In this document: in pieces, positions 43,675-56,865 of the stretch | Position numbering within the stretch: position 1 is the stretch's first letter | How the letters are laid out: each line of letters begins with the position of its first letter | Assembly (NCBI GenBank): GCA_035502775.1 | Contig: DATJUB010000037.1 | Coordinates: 1-64,000, forward strand | Reading direction: 5' to 3' | Length of the DNA stretch: 64,000 bases | Origin: 67-14 sp035502775 | GTDB lineage: Bacteria; Actinomycetota; Thermoleophilia; Solirubrobacterales; 70-9 | Program-made: the position numbers and the translations under genes | The notes under the pieces: generated by a model | The model's input: the letters and a program-made list of their open reading frames with translations, nothing else | What the model was told of the DNA's origin: nothing | Database searches by the model: none

Positions 43675-44895
43675 TCAGTCGGACTCTTCGGCGGTGACCA
43701 GGGTCACCGCGAGCATCACGCAGCCGATGGCCAGGGCTGCCAGCACCATCGCGATCCCGATGTAGAGCGGGGCCCCGGAACTGAAGGCGATGCTCATCAG
43801 CGCGCCGACTCCGGCAACCCCGAGCACCGCGACCACCGACCGGGGGCGAGGTCCGCCCAGCTCGGTCATCGGCCCCACCCGGGTCTCGACCACGGTGTTC
43901 CGGTCCGAGCCGGGATCGAAGCGACCCCCGAGAACCAGTCCGTAGAGCAGGAGCAGCGAGGGAATCAGGATCAGCATCCCGACCGCGATGCAGACCAGCA
44001 GCCCAATGATCACGTTGTCGGCCGCGGCGGCGTCGGAGACGGTCAGGCCGGGCAGGATGTCCGGCGACTGGGCGATTCCCCATCCCGCGACCACGGCGAT
44101 CACCGCACCGGCAGCACAGAACCGGGCCAGCTCGTACCGGCGCATCCAGAGGAAGGCGATCGTCGCCAGTCCGGCCACGGCCGAGGCCAGCACCGCGACC
44201 AGCCCCGCGCCGGAGGTGAGGCCGTCGTAGATCTCCCGGGCATCGTTGTGCATCACCGCGATGCCGATCGCGGCGACCGCTCCGGCCACCAGCCCGGCAC
44301 CGAGCCCGCGTCGCCGGAACGCCTCGGCGATCTCTTCGGACCCGTTGCGCTTGGCGTCACCGGCCAGGTAGACCGCCGCCACATAGGCACAGACGGTCAC
44401 CGCCATCACCCCGATCATGATCGAGGTCGGGTTGAGCCAGCTCGAGACCAGGTCACCCTGGGCGTTGCCCACCGGCACCCGGCCGGACACGATCGCGCCG
44501 ACCACGGTTCCAAGCGCGAACGGTGTGATGAAGGACGAGATCGCCGAGAGGATCACGACGCCGCGCTCGTCGGCGACCCCGCCGACCACGTAGCTCACGG
44601 CCCGCATGATGATGCCCAGACAGGCGATTATCAGCGGGATCCAGAGAGTCGAGAAGATCGAGCCGAACACCTCCGGATACGCGGTCCAGCACACGACCAG
44701 CACGAAGATCAGCCAGACGTGGTTGGCCTCCCAGACCGGCGCCATCGAACGATGGGTGTGCTCACGGATCTCGCCGCCGAGCTTGCCCCGCGCGGTCAGC
44801 GACCAGAACGAGGAACCGAAGTCGGCGCCACCCAGAACCACGTAGGCGGCGATTCCGACCAGCATGATCAGGACCGGGACGTCAGCTACCGGCAT
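43675..44895 (-). CDS. cydB: Cytochrome bd oxidase subunit II
   Basis: 406 residues, nine or so membrane helices. The N-terminal block GGADFGSSFWSL and MAPVWEANHVWLIFVLVVCWTAYP are diagnostic for CydB/CioB. Pairs with CydA to form the high-affinity quinol oxidase of the inner membrane. Overlaps cydA by 14 bp. No cydDC assembly genes are in the window. Confidence 0.96.
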   Translation of the reverse strand: MPVADVPVLIMLVGIAAYVVLGGADFGSSFWSLTARGKLGGEIREHTHRSMAPVWEANHVWLIFVLVVCWTAYPEVFGSIFSTLWIPLIIACLGIIMRAVSYVVGGVADERGVVILSAISSFITPFALGTVVGAIVSGRVPVGNAQGDLVSSWLNPTSIMIGVMAVTVCAYVAAVYLAGDAKRNGSEEIAEAFRRRGLGAGLVAGAVAAIGIAVMHNDAREIYDGLTSGAGLVAVLASAVAGLATIAFLWMRRYELARFCAAGAVIAVVAGWGIAQSPDILPGLTVSDAAAADNVIIGLLVCIAVGMLILIPSLLLLYGLVLGGRFDPGSDRNTVVETRVGPMTELGGPRPRSVVAVLGVAGVGALMSIAFSSGAPLYIGIAMVLAALAIGCVMLAVTLVTAEESD

Positions 44896-46315
44896 CGTGG
44901 CCCGCCTTTCCGCCGCTCTCCGGACCCTTCGCCCCGGCCGTCCCCGGACCCTCTTCCAGGGCCGCGATCTCCGGTGTGAAAGGCGTGCGGGCGATCCGTC
45001 TCAGGACCCAGAAGGTGGATCCGGCGAGAACCAGATAGACGAGCACCAGGGCGGTGTAGCCGAAGATGATGCCCTCGGCCCCGGTGACCGCCTCCTCGGT
45101 CCGCATCACGCCGTACACGACCCAGGGCTGTCGTCCGACCTCGGTCGTGACCCAGCCGGCGATCAGGGCGACCACCGCCGCCGGTCCGGCCGCGATCACC
45201 GCGCGATAGAACCACTTGGTTTCCGGGATGCGTTTCTTTCGGTAGAAGACGAAAAGGAACCAGGCTGCCAGCGCGACCAGCATCGTGCCGATCCCGACCA
45301 TGGTCTGGAACGCGATGCGGACCACGTTGATCGGCGGCCGGTCCTCCTCCGGCACGGTGTCGAGACCCTGCACGGTGGCGTTCGGGTCGTGGTAGGCCAG
45401 CAGGGAGAGCAGCTTGGGAATCTCGATCCCGTACTTGATGCTGCCATCCGGTTCGTACCAGCCGAGAATCGTCTCCGGTGCTCCTTCGGTGGTCTTGTAG
45501 AGCCCTTCGAAGGCGGCCAGCTTGATCGGCTGGTCCTCGGCGACGTTGCGGGCCGACCAGTCACCGATCAGCAGCTGGGTGGGTGCGGCCAGGCAGGCGA
45601 TCGCCAGCGGGATGACCATCGCGGTGCGAAAGTAGGGGCCGCGCCGGCCCTTCAGCCAGGCGAAGGCGTACACGCCCGCGATCGAGAATCCGACGACGAT
45701 GTAGGCGGCCAGATACATGTGGATCAACTGCGGCCAGAGATGGCCGTTGCCGAACAGGGCCGACCAGGGCTGGACGTTGACCACGTCCCCGTTGACCACG
45801 TCGAAGCCCGAAGGGGCGTTCATCCAGGCATTGACCGCGATCACCATCCAGGAGCCGGTGAATCCCGCGACCATGACCGGGATCCCGGCCAGCAGATGCC
45901 GTTTCGGTGAGAGCCGGTCCCAGCCGTAGACGTAGATCGCGATGAAGATCGCCTCGATGAAGAAGGAGAAGCCCTCGAGGCCGAAGGCCAGACCGAAGAC
46001 CTCGCCGAAGGCGGACATGAATCCGGGCCAGAGGATGCCGAGCTCGAAGCTGAGCAGCGTGCCGGTCACGACCCCGGCCGCGAACAGGGTGATCATCACC
46101 TTCGACCACCGCTTCGCTATTGCCGTGTAGTGCGCCTTGCCGGTCCGGTAGCCGAGCCACTCCGTGAAGATGACCATCGCCGGGAAGGCGACTCCGAAGC
46201 AGACAAGAGGAATGTGCACCGCGAACGAAAGAGCCTGCATCTGACGTGCTTCAAGCAGGTAATCCTGATCCACCGCCGGGAATGCCGACGAGACGGACGC
46301 GAGCATTTCGAACAC
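44882..46315 (-). CDS. cydA: Cytochrome bd oxidase subunit I
   Basis: 477 residues with nine membrane helices. QMQALSFAVHIPLVCFGV holds the N-terminal heme-ligand His region; GLEGFSFFIEAIFIAIYVYGWDRL, the Q-loop block EDQPIKLAAFEGLY, and GRQPWVVYGVMRT are diagnostic. The Q-loop is of the short type. Catalyses quinol oxidation with reduction of O2 to water. Starts the cydAB operon. Confidence 0.97.
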   Translation of the reverse strand: MFEMLASVSSAFPAVDQDYLLEARQMQALSFAVHIPLVCFGVAFPAMVIFTEWLGYRTGKAHYTAIAKRWSKVMITLFAAGVVTGTLLSFELGILWPGFMSAFGEVFGLAFGLEGFSFFIEAIFIAIYVYGWDRLSPKRHLLAGIPVMVAGFTGSWMVIAVNAWMNAPSGFDVVNGDVVNVQPWSALFGNGHLWPQLIHMYLAAYIVVGFSIAGVYAFAWLKGRRGPYFRTAMVIPLAIACLAAPTQLLIGDWSARNVAEDQPIKLAAFEGLYKTTEGAPETILGWYEPDGSIKYGIEIPKLLSLLAYHDPNATVQGLDTVPEEDRPPINVVRIAFQTMVGIGTMLVALAAWFLFVFYRKKRIPETKWFYRAVIAAGPAAVVALIAGWVTTEVGRQPWVVYGVMRTEEAVTGAEGIIFGYTALVLVYLVLAGSTFWVLRRIARTPFTPEIAALEEGPGTAGAKGPESGGKAGHDAGS

Positions 46316-46387
46316 GTCCCTAACCTACTCCAGCCGTCGCCCGCCAAATGCGACGGCGATCACGCAGCGAACCCTGAGCGGGTGTCC

Positions 46388-47425
46388 TCAGCCGATCGAG
46401 ACCATGCGCTCGATCGGCAGGCGGGCCTTCTCGGCGACGGCCGGATCGACCTTGACCTCGAACTTCAGGTCGCGCAGCGAATCTCGCAGCTTGGGCAGCG
46501 TGATCATCTTCATGTACTTGCAGTAGGCCATGCGGTTGGCCTCGATCAGGTTGGCGTTCGGTGCCGCCTGCTGCATCGGGTAGAGCATGCCGTTCTCGGT
46601 GGCGACGATGAAGCTGCCGTCCGGCTTCTCCTTGACGTAGTCGATCATTCCCGAGGTGGAGAGCATGTGGACCCCTTCGGCGTCGATCTCGCCGGAGGCG
46701 ACGTACTCCATCGCCTGGGTCGAGCAGCCGCACTCGGGATGGATCAGGAACTCGGCGTCGGGATGCTCCTCGCGGGTCCGCTTGATGTCATCGGGCCGGA
46801 TGCCCGCATGGACGTGGCACTCACCGTCCCAGACGTGGAAACGGCTGCGCCGCTCGGGATCGTCGACCAGTCCGGTCTCCCGTTCGACGAATGCACCGAG
46901 CCACATGTCGGGGCCGAACAGGATTTCGGTCTCGGGACCGTGCTCGGCCCAGATGTGTTCGACCACCTTGACCGCGTTCGACGACGTGCAGCAGTAGTCG
47001 GTCTCCGCCTTGACCTCGGCCGAGGTGTTGACGTACATCACGACCAGGGCCCCGGGGAACTTCGCTTTCCACTCGCGCAGCTGATCGGCGTTTATCGAGT
47101 CGGCGAGCGAACAGCCGGCATCGAGATCCGGGATCAGGACCCGTTTCTCGGGCGACAGGATCGAGGCGGTCTCGGCCATGAAGTGGACTCCGCAGAACTC
47201 GACGACCTCGGCGTCCGCCGCGGCGGCCTGGCGGGAGAGTCCGAGCGAGTCACCGATGTAGTCGGCCACATCCTGGACCTCCGGCAGCTCGTAGTTGTGG
47301 GCCAGGATGATCGCGTTCCGCTCGGCGGCGAGCTCACGGATCTCGGCACTCAGCTCCTTGATCGTCTGCGGATCGAGTGGCGCGGGCAGACCGGGCTGGA
47401 TAACTGGAAGTTCGGTGATCCCCAT
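46388..47425 (-). CDS. nadA: Quinolinate synthase
   Basis: 345 residues. Makes quinolinate from iminoaspartate and dihydroxyacetone phosphate. The three [4Fe-4S] cysteines are in FCGVHFMAE, CCTSSNAVKV and HPECGCSTQ; AHNYELPEVQDVADYIGDSL is the family N-terminal block. Downstream of nadC by 9 bp. No nadB (aspartate oxidase) or aspartate dehydrogenase gene is beside it, unlike the common nadABC operon. Confidence 0.97.
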   Translation of the reverse strand: MGITELPVIQPGLPAPLDPQTIKELSAEIRELAAERNAIILAHNYELPEVQDVADYIGDSLGLSRQAAAADAEVVEFCGVHFMAETASILSPEKRVLIPDLDAGCSLADSINADQLREWKAKFPGALVVMYVNTSAEVKAETDYCCTSSNAVKVVEHIWAEHGPETEILFGPDMWLGAFVERETGLVDDPERRSRFHVWDGECHVHAGIRPDDIKRTREEHPDAEFLIHPECGCSTQAMEYVASGEIDAEGVHMLSTSGMIDYVKEKPDGSFIVATENGMLYPMQQAAPNANLIEANRMAYCKYMKMITLPKLRDSLRDLKFEVKVDPAVAEKARLPIERMVSIG

Positions 47426-47434
47426 GGATGGATT

Positions 47435-48286
47435 CTACGACAGCGGCTTGAGCAGCAGGGAGACGTCCAGGCTGGGAGCCGAATGGGTCAGCGCGCCGAT
47501 CGAGATGAAGTCGACGCCGGTCCGCGCGATCGCGGCGACGTTCTCGAGGTTGACCCCGCCCGATGCCTCCAGTTCGACCTTCGGTCCCTCCCGGTCGCGG
47601 ATCGCGACGGCCTCGGCCATCTGTGCGTTGTCCATGTTGTCGAGCAGGATCCGGTCGGCACCCGCCTCGAGGGCCGCACGGACCTCGTCGAGATCTTCGG
47701 CCTCCACTTCGATCTGGATGTCCGGCGATGCCCGGCGGCTGGCGACGATCGCCTCACTCACACCACCGGCCATCGCGATGTGGTTCTCCTTGATCAGGAC
47801 CGCGTCGAAGAGCCCGACCCGGTGATTCATGCCACCGCCGAAGGTGACCGCCCTTTTCTCCAGGAGACGCAGGCCCGGTGTCGTCTTGCGGGTATCGAGA
47901 ATCTTGGTGCCGGTGCCGGCGACCGCCTCGACGAATCTCGCGGTCATGGTCGAGATTCCGGACAGGTGACCGATGAAGTTCAGCGCGACCCGCTCACCGG
48001 CCAGCAGGGCGCGGGCCGGGCCATGGATCAGCGCGATGTCCCGCGGAACCGAGTCGTGCCAATGCCCTTCGATCACGGTGCGGTCGAACTCGTCGGCACC
48101 GACCCGGCGGAAGACCTCCTCGGCGATGTCCAGGCCGAAGATCACCCCGGGCTGCTTCTGGATCAGGTGGGCCTGGGCCCTGGTGTCGGCGGGCACCGTG
48201 GCCTCGGCCGTCACGTCGCCCGAGCCGAGATCCTCGTCGAGCGCGCGTTCGATCAACTCGATGGTCCCGGGAGGAAGATTGGCCAT
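47435..48286 (-). CDS. nadC: Nicotinate-nucleotide pyrophosphorylase (carboxylating)
   Basis: 283 residues. Converts quinolinate and PRPP to nicotinate mononucleotide. EDLGSGDVTAEATVPAD, the catalytic block ILDTRKTTPGLRLLEKRAV, GGMNHRVGLFDAVLIKENH and EVEAEDLDEVRAALEAGADRILLDNM are all typical. First gene of the nadC-nadA pair; divergent from ogt with a 25-bp gap. Confidence 0.97.
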   Translation of the reverse strand: MANLPPGTIELIERALDEDLGSGDVTAEATVPADTRAQAHLIQKQPGVIFGLDIAEEVFRRVGADEFDRTVIEGHWHDSVPRDIALIHGPARALLAGERVALNFIGHLSGISTMTARFVEAVAGTGTKILDTRKTTPGLRLLEKRAVTFGGGMNHRVGLFDAVLIKENHIAMAGGVSEAIVASRRASPDIQIEVEAEDLDEVRAALEAGADRILLDNMDNAQMAEAVAIRDREGPKVELEASGGVNLENVAAIARTGVDFISIGALTHSAPSLDVSLLLKPLS

Positions 48287-48311
48287 CGCCTCAGCCTATT
48301 ACGATTCCTTC

Positions 48312-48830
48312 ATGCACTTTGCCCACGTGGCCTTCGACACCGAGCTCGGTCCGGTCGCCCTCGCGACCACCGACGAAGGTGTGGTGCGGGCTTCGCTGCC
48401 GGGGTCCGATCCGGATGAGCTGGTGAGCGAGGTCGCCGCTCGCACGGGGCTCGAACCGGTCGAAGGCAGCGAGGCGGCCGACGAGGCCGCGGACCAGGTC
48501 GAGGCGTTTCTCGCCGGCGAGATCGAACGGTTCGATCTCCCACTCGATTGGCGTCTGGTCGGCGGCTTTCACCGCGAGGTGCTGAAAGCGACCGCGACGA
48601 TCCCCTATGGAGAGACCCGCAGCTACGGCGAGGTGGCCGAGATGGCCGGTACGCCCGGTGCCGCCCGGGCGGCCGGAACCGCCCTCTCGGTCAACCCGAT
48701 CGCACTGATAGTGCCCTGCCACCGCGTGATCAAGAGCGACGGAACCATCGGCGGCTACGGCGGCGGCCTCCAGGGTCAGAACCTGAAACGGAAGCTCCTC
48801 AACCTAGAGAACCCGACGAGCCTGTTCTAG
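48312..48830 (+). CDS. ogt: Methylated-DNA-protein cysteine methyltransferase
   Basis: 172 residues from ATG 48312. C-terminal alkyltransferase domain with IPYGETRSYGEVAEMAGTPGAARA (wing/helix) and the acceptor Cys in IVPCHRVI, followed by GGYGGGLQGQNLKRKLLNLE. Directly reverses O6-alkylguanine by suicidal transfer. No Ada regulatory domain. The gene symbol is by family; it may be annotated ogt or ada-type. Confidence 0.95.
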   Translation: MHFAHVAFDTELGPVALATTDEGVVRASLPGSDPDELVSEVAARTGLEPVEGSEAADEAADQVEAFLAGEIERFDLPLDWRLVGGFHREVLKATATIPYGETRSYGEVAEMAGTPGAARAAGTALSVNPIALIVPCHRVIKSDGTIGGYGGGLQGQNLKRKLLNLENPTSLF

Positions 48831-48871
48831 GCACTCGCACACCTAACAGATATGCCCACTCACGCAGCGGG

Positions 48872-49096
48872 CACTTCGAAATCCGGATTGGCTTCCGCAC
48901 AGTCCATGAGACTCTTCCGGAGAGGGGATGTCAATCCGGATTCCTTGTTCAGAACCGTCAAGACGACCGAACCTCCAGGCCAAGCAGTCACTTCGAAACC
49001 CGAATTGGCTTCCGAACGGATCCCGAGATTCCCCGGGAGAGGGGATGTCAATCCGGATTCCTTGTTCAGAACCGTCAAGACGGCTGAACCTACGGG

Positions 49097-49105
<9 letters not shown>
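48872..49105. repeat. Tandem repeat of 117 bp, two copies, in the ogt-prfB interval
   Basis: Copy 1 is 48872-48988 and copy 2 48989-49105. Each begins CACTTCGAAA and contains an identical 44-bp block (48921-48964 and 49038-49081) starting AGAGGGGATGTCAATCC. The remainder is diverged by substitutions. The 10-bp palindrome AATCCGGATT occurs twice in copy 1 and once in copy 2. The period is 39 codons, so both strands show repeated peptides, but base composition and codon use are not gene-like. Copy 2 runs to the last codons of prfB. Confidence 0.88.
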
Positions 49106-50200
<1,095 letters not shown>

Positions 50201-50314
50201 GCGACCAGACTAGATGATGGCTGCGTTCGCGTCCCTCCCCGGTGCCCGCCGCAGCGGGTCTGCGAAAATCGGACGGCAATTCGGCCCCACCAGTCGAGAA
50301 AGGGATGTCAAGGC

Positions 50315-51076
50315 ATGAAGATCGCAGTAGTCGGGGGAACCGGCATGGTCGGCGGGAAGGTGGTCGCGAAGCTGGCCGCCGATGGTCACGACGTCCGGAT
50401 CCTCACCCGCAACCCGCCCGCCGAGCTTCCATCCGGAGCAAGCCATCATCCGATCGATCTGAAGACCCGGGAGGGGCTCGATTCGGCGCTTGCCGGGATC
50501 GAGACGGTGATCGATGTGGCGAACGAGCAGAAGGCCGCCCGGCAGGTGCTGGTCGACGGCACGGCCGATCTGCTGCGCCGCTGCGAGGCGGCCTCGATCG
50601 ATCACTACGTGGGCATCTCGATCCTCGGCTGCGAGAAGTTCGGATTCAAGTACTACGCCGCCAAGACGGCCCAGGAGGAGGTGATCCGCTCCGCCCCGAT
50701 CGGATGGTCCCTGCTGAAGGCCTCGCAGTTCCACGAACTGCTCGAGATGGTCTTCGGCTCCGTGGCCAGGTTCCGTCTCTCCCCCACCGGATCGATCCCG
50801 CTCCAGACGATCGCGGCCTCGGTCGTCGCCGAGAGACTCGCCGCGATCGCGGTTTCCGGACCGACTCGCGAGACGGAGACGATCGCCGGTCCCCGGATCG
50901 AGACTCTCGCGGCCATGTCGAGAACGTGGCGGCGGGCCGAAGGCAGGTCGGCGCTGCCGCTGCCGATCTGGCTGCCGGGCAAGGCCGGCCGTGAGCTGCG
51001 AAGCGGCGGCCTGACCGATCCGGACGCGACCGTGCCCGGCCCCACTTTCGGGGAGTGGCTCGCGGACCGGCACTGA
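50315..51076 (+). CDS. NAD(P)-binding NmrA/SDR-like oxidoreductase
   Basis: 253 residues from ATG 50315. Rossmann motif KIAVVGGTGMVGGKVVAKL, then VRILTRNP, and YVGISILGCEKFGFKYYAAKTAQEE with the Tyr-x3-Lys arrangement near residue 108-112. Atypical SDR of the NmrA/NAD(P)H-binding group, which includes enzymes and redox sensors. Substrate unknown. Its end is 63 bp before the second trypsin-like gene. Confidence 0.88.
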   Translation: MKIAVVGGTGMVGGKVVAKLAADGHDVRILTRNPPAELPSGASHHPIDLKTREGLDSALAGIETVIDVANEQKAARQVLVDGTADLLRRCEAASIDHYVGISILGCEKFGFKYYAAKTAQEEVIRSAPIGWSLLKASQFHELLEMVFGSVARFRLSPTGSIPLQTIAASVVAERLAAIAVSGPTRETETIAGPRIETLAAMSRTWRRAEGRSALPLPIWLPGKAGRELRSGGLTDPDATVPGPTFGEWLADRH

Positions 51077-51138
51077 ACCGATCAGGGCCGCTCTGCGAAG
51101 ATGGAGGCGGCCGATTCAGGGAGATCAGGGAGGAACGG

Positions 51139-52317
51139 ATGGCCGGTATCGGAGTGCGGGGAATCAACAGATATCTGTTGGCGGGGATGGTCGTGGTGCT
51201 GTCGATCGCCTTCGCGGGATCCTCGAGGGCCGAGACCGGTGGAGTTCACTCGAGCATCGTCGGTGGCGAGGCCACCTCGATCAATGAGTGGCCATGGCAG
51301 GTGGCATTGGTCATGAAAAGGAGTTTCGCGGGAAACACGAAGCCCTCGAAACGCCTCATCTGCGGCGGGAGCCTGCTGACCCCGACGATCGTTCTCACGG
51401 CGGCGCACTGCGCTTCCGGCTACAACCACATCCACCCGAGGAACATCGCGGTGATCGGTGGCCGCACGAACCTAGACCATGAATCGGAGGGCCGCCAGGT
51501 TCCGGCCCGAGAGTTCGAGCTGCCGCTGACATCGTCGGGCGGTCCCCGGGATTTCCGGTCCGACCAGACCGGGGACATCGCTCTGCTCGAGCTGGCGGAA
51601 CCGCTCCCACAGCCGACGGTCAAGCTGCTCGGTCCCGATGAATCCGGGCTGATGGAGCCCGGCCGGGTCGTGCACATGACCGGCTGGGGAAGCCGCAGTC
51701 CGAGTCGCGCCCTGCGGCTCAGAAAGGTGCTGCGCCACGCCCGCATGGCAATCCAGCCGGATCGGGCCTGTCGGCGCCTGTTCGAGCTGAAGGTGCCGTA
51801 TGACCCGGAGTCGCAGATGTGCGTCGGTGATCCCGACTCCCGTTCGATCCCGTGCGTCGGCGACAGTGGCGGACCGGCCGTGATCGAGACCGGCGACGGC
51901 TACAGGCTGGTCGGCGTCGCGAGTCTGGGTCTCATACGGGGCTGCCTCACCTGGGACCTCTTGATGGATGCTGACCTCACCGGCGCGGGTGTCCGGAGCT
52001 GGATCTCCGGCGCCGTCTTCGCGCGGACGGGAATCGACCCGGTCGGCTCCGGGGCCAGTGCCGGTCCGATCCCCGAATACTGCCGGGTGCCCGTACTCAA
52101 GCGATTGAGATTGAGGGCGGCGCGGGCCGCGATCCGGCGGGGCGGATGCACGGTCGGGGCGATACGCCACACACCGATGGGCGGCCCGAGTTCGGGACGG
52201 GCATCGCACGGCAGGGTCCTGAGCACGACGGCTGATCCCTTCACCCTGAGAAATCCGGTCAACCCAGTGGATATGGTGGTCGCGCGATGGAATCCCGGGA
52301 ACAGACCAGCGAGATAG
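51139..52317 (+). CDS. Secreted trypsin-like serine protease (S1) with C-terminal PASTA-like region, copy 2
   Basis: 392 residues from ATG 51139 after AGGGAGG. Signal peptide (about 10-36) ends near SSRAE; activation-like SIVGGEATSINEWPWQVAL follows; the triad is intact (LTAAHC, GDIALLEL, CVGDSGGPAV). The residue at the S1 pocket base is Ile, which would narrow the pocket. After IDPVGSGAS comes a PASTA-like repeat starting YCRVPVLKRLRL, weaker than in copy 1. Same family and order of domains as 42221-43354. Overlaps the CDF gene by 31 bp. Confidence 0.9.
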   Translation: MAGIGVRGINRYLLAGMVVVLSIAFAGSSRAETGGVHSSIVGGEATSINEWPWQVALVMKRSFAGNTKPSKRLICGGSLLTPTIVLTAAHCASGYNHIHPRNIAVIGGRTNLDHESEGRQVPAREFELPLTSSGGPRDFRSDQTGDIALLELAEPLPQPTVKLLGPDESGLMEPGRVVHMTGWGSRSPSRALRLRKVLRHARMAIQPDRACRRLFELKVPYDPESQMCVGDPDSRSIPCVGDSGGPAVIETGDGYRLVGVASLGLIRGCLTWDLLMDADLTGAGVRSWISGAVFARTGIDPVGSGASAGPIPEYCRVPVLKRLRLRAARAAIRRGGCTVGAIRHTPMGGPSSGRASHGRVLSTTADPFTLRNPVNPVDMVVARWNPGNRPAR

Positions 52318-53279
52318 GCGGCCCCGGCCCACCGCCGGACACCGACCGGCGCCGGAAGCGCCTGATCCGGGTCATCTGGCTGTCGATCGCGGCGGCGGTC
52401 CTGACGATCTCGATGAAGACCGTCGCCTGGCTGCTGACCGGATCGGTCGGTCTGCTCTCCGACGCGGCCGAATCGGTGGTCAACCTGGTCGCCGCCCTGG
52501 TCGCGCTGGTGGTGATCCTGTGGTCCACCAGACCACCGGACGAAGATCACTCCTACGGCCACGAGAAGGCCGACTACCTCTCGGCCGGGTTCGAGGGTGC
52601 CCTGATCGTGCTCGCCGCCGCGACCATCGCCTACGCCGCCATCGGCCGGCTGATCGATCCGAGCGCGCTGACCGACGTCGGCGCCGGACTCGCGGTCTCC
52701 CTGGCGGCGACCCTGGTCAACCTCGTGGTCGGCCGCTACCTGATCTCGACCGGCCGCAAGGAGCAGTCGATGACGGTCGAGGCCGACGGGCAGCATCTGA
52801 TGACCGACGTGTGGACCTCGGTCGGCGTGGTCATCGGCATCGCCCTGGTCTACCTGACCGGTTGGGAGCGGCTGGACCCGATCATCGCCCTGCTGGTCGC
52901 GGCGAACATCGTGCGAACCGGGATCTCATTGATGCGGGGCTCGATGTCCGGCCTGATGGACAAGGCGCTGCCGGACGGGGAGCTGGCCGCGGTGACCGCG
53001 ATCCTCGACCGCCACGCCTCGGAGACCATCCAGTTTCACGCGCTGCGTACGAGGCGGGCCGGACGGCGTGCCTTCGTCTCGGTCCACGTGCTGGTGCCGG
53101 GCGACTGGTCGGTGCAGCGCGGACATGATTTCGCCGAGGGGATCGAGGAGGAGATGCGCGGCGTGTTCGATCAGGTGACCGTCTTCACCCATCTCGAACC
53201 GATCGAGGATCCGCTCTCCTTCGATGACACCGAACTGGACCGCGGCGCGTCCTTCCACGCGCCCCACCGCACGACCTAG
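52287..53279 (+). CDS. Cation diffusion facilitator (CDF) metal transporter
   Basis: 330 residues with six membrane helices and a C-terminal cytoplasmic domain (about 230-315). Metal-site motifs LLSDAAESVVN in helix 2 and DGQHLMTDVWTSVGV in helix 5, and HSYGHEKADY after helix 2, fit Zn/Fe/Co-exporting CDFs. Exports divalent metal by proton exchange. Start lies within the end of the protease gene. Metal specificity cannot be read with certainty. Ends with a CTAG overlap on the convergent SnoaL-like gene. Confidence 0.93.
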   Translation: MESREQTSEIGGPGPPPDTDRRRKRLIRVIWLSIAAAVLTISMKTVAWLLTGSVGLLSDAAESVVNLVAALVALVVILWSTRPPDEDHSYGHEKADYLSAGFEGALIVLAAATIAYAAIGRLIDPSALTDVGAGLAVSLAATLVNLVVGRYLISTGRKEQSMTVEADGQHLMTDVWTSVGVVIGIALVYLTGWERLDPIIALLVAANIVRTGISLMRGSMSGLMDKALPDGELAAVTAILDRHASETIQFHALRTRRAGRRAFVSVHVLVPGDWSVQRGHDFAEGIEEEMRGVFDQVTVFTHLEPIEDPLSFDDTELDRGASFHAPHRTT

Positions 53280-53659
53280 GGAGCCACGAACTCGGCGAAG
53301 GCCTCGGCCGTGTCGGCGAACGGCCTCCAGCTGAGGATCCTGCCGTCTCGGACCTGGAAGAACCAGGCCATGTCATCGCTGCCGGCGAGCGATCCGTCCT
53401 CGGCCCAATGCCAGTCACGGCGGATCCGGACCAGTACCTTCGGGCCGACCGACTCGACCTCGTTGATCACCACGGTCTGCTGCACCCCTCCCGGCGAGCG
53501 GGTCGCCCAGTGGCGCGCCGCGGGAATGCCTTCGACCAGGCCCTTCATCGAGTGGAGCCGGACCTCCGGATCGAGGGTCGCGGCGAACGCGTCCAGGTCA
53601 CGCTCGTTGAAGGCACGGATGAACTCGCGAACGACGGCTTCTTCGCTTCCCGAGTTCAT
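53276..53659 (-). CDS. SnoaL/NTF2-like domain protein
   Basis: 127 residues, a single NTF2-like fold: VREFIRAFNERDLDAFAATLDPEVRLHS is the typical N-terminal block, and the C-terminal strands carry DDMAWFFQVRDGRILSWRPFAD. Such proteins are isomerases, hydrolases or ligand binders; no catalytic set is certain. It is downstream of secA by 33 bp and may be cotranscribed. Confidence 0.85.
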   Translation of the reverse strand: MNSGSEEAVVREFIRAFNERDLDAFAATLDPEVRLHSMKGLVEGIPAARHWATRSPGGVQQTVVINEVESVGPKVLVRIRRDWHWAEDGSLAGSDDMAWFFQVRDGRILSWRPFADTAEAFAEFVAP

Positions 53660-53692
53660 CCGAGGCTTCGTCGAAGCCGTCCGTTCAGTTTC

Positions 53693-56530
<2,838 letters not shown>

Positions 56531-56609
56531 GCACTTAGGTTAGCCGGTGTGGGGTCCCTGCCTCATTATGGGTCACCCGATGAGCGCCACCGGTCACAAC
56601 CCCAATCCA

Positions 56610-56656
56610 TTCTGGGTCGAATAGGACACCAAATAACCATCCGATTCGACCCAGAA
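56610..56656. repeat. 47-bp inverted repeat, copy 2 of the TTCTGGGTCGAAT element
   Basis: Arms TTCTGGGTCGAAT and ATTCGACCCAGAA are perfect 13-nt complements and identical to the arms at 32114-32160; total length is also 47 bp, but the inner 21 bases differ (here containing AAATAA). Downstream of hpf on the minus strand. No U-tract. Confidence 0.85.
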
Positions 56657-56681
56657 CACCCCGAGGAACGAGCGCCAGGGC

Positions 56682-56728
56682 AACTGGGGGCGATCCGGGC
56701 GCAAATAGCTCCCGGATCGCCCCCAGTT
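56682..56728. repeat. 47-bp hairpin with 18-bp perfect arms
   Basis: AACTGGGGGCGATCCGGG (56682-56699) is an exact inverted complement of 56711-56728, around an 11-nt centre CGCAAATAGCT. It is unrelated in stem sequence to the element 26 bp away but has the same total length. Could end hpf transcription or mark the secA leader. Confidence 0.85.
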
Positions 56729-56786
56729 CAAGCTTGTTCAAGGAGCGCCCCGGGCGCCGCTCGCTCACCGTCCCCCATCCGTGACG

Positions 56787-56808
56787 AAGGCCCCCTTTCG
56801 GGGGCCTC
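56787..56808 (-). terminator. GC-rich terminator of hpf
   Basis: AGGCCCCC and GGGGGCCT pair around a short TTTC loop; on the minus strand it is followed by TTCGTC. Lies 58 bp after the hpf stop codon at 56866. Confidence 0.65.
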
Positions 56809-56865
56809 CGAGATAAGGATCACCTCACTGTTTGGTCCGGAGCTCCCGCGGAGCTCAGGAGGTGG

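Larger units (their letters stand above)
56531..56865. other. hpf-secA intergenic region with stacked hairpins
   Basis: 335 bp with no convincing gene. It holds three inverted repeats (56610-56656, 56682-56728, 56787-56808), listed separately. An apparent 77-codon reading frame on the minus strand (56535-56768) runs through two hairpins and is rejected. The secA promoter probably lies between the last hairpin and 56530 but no clear -35/-10 is seen. Confidence 0.8.

Noticed and set aside
56535..56768. 77-codon minus-strand frame between hpf and secA.
   Set aside because: It runs through two strong hairpins, and has no homology or ribosome site.
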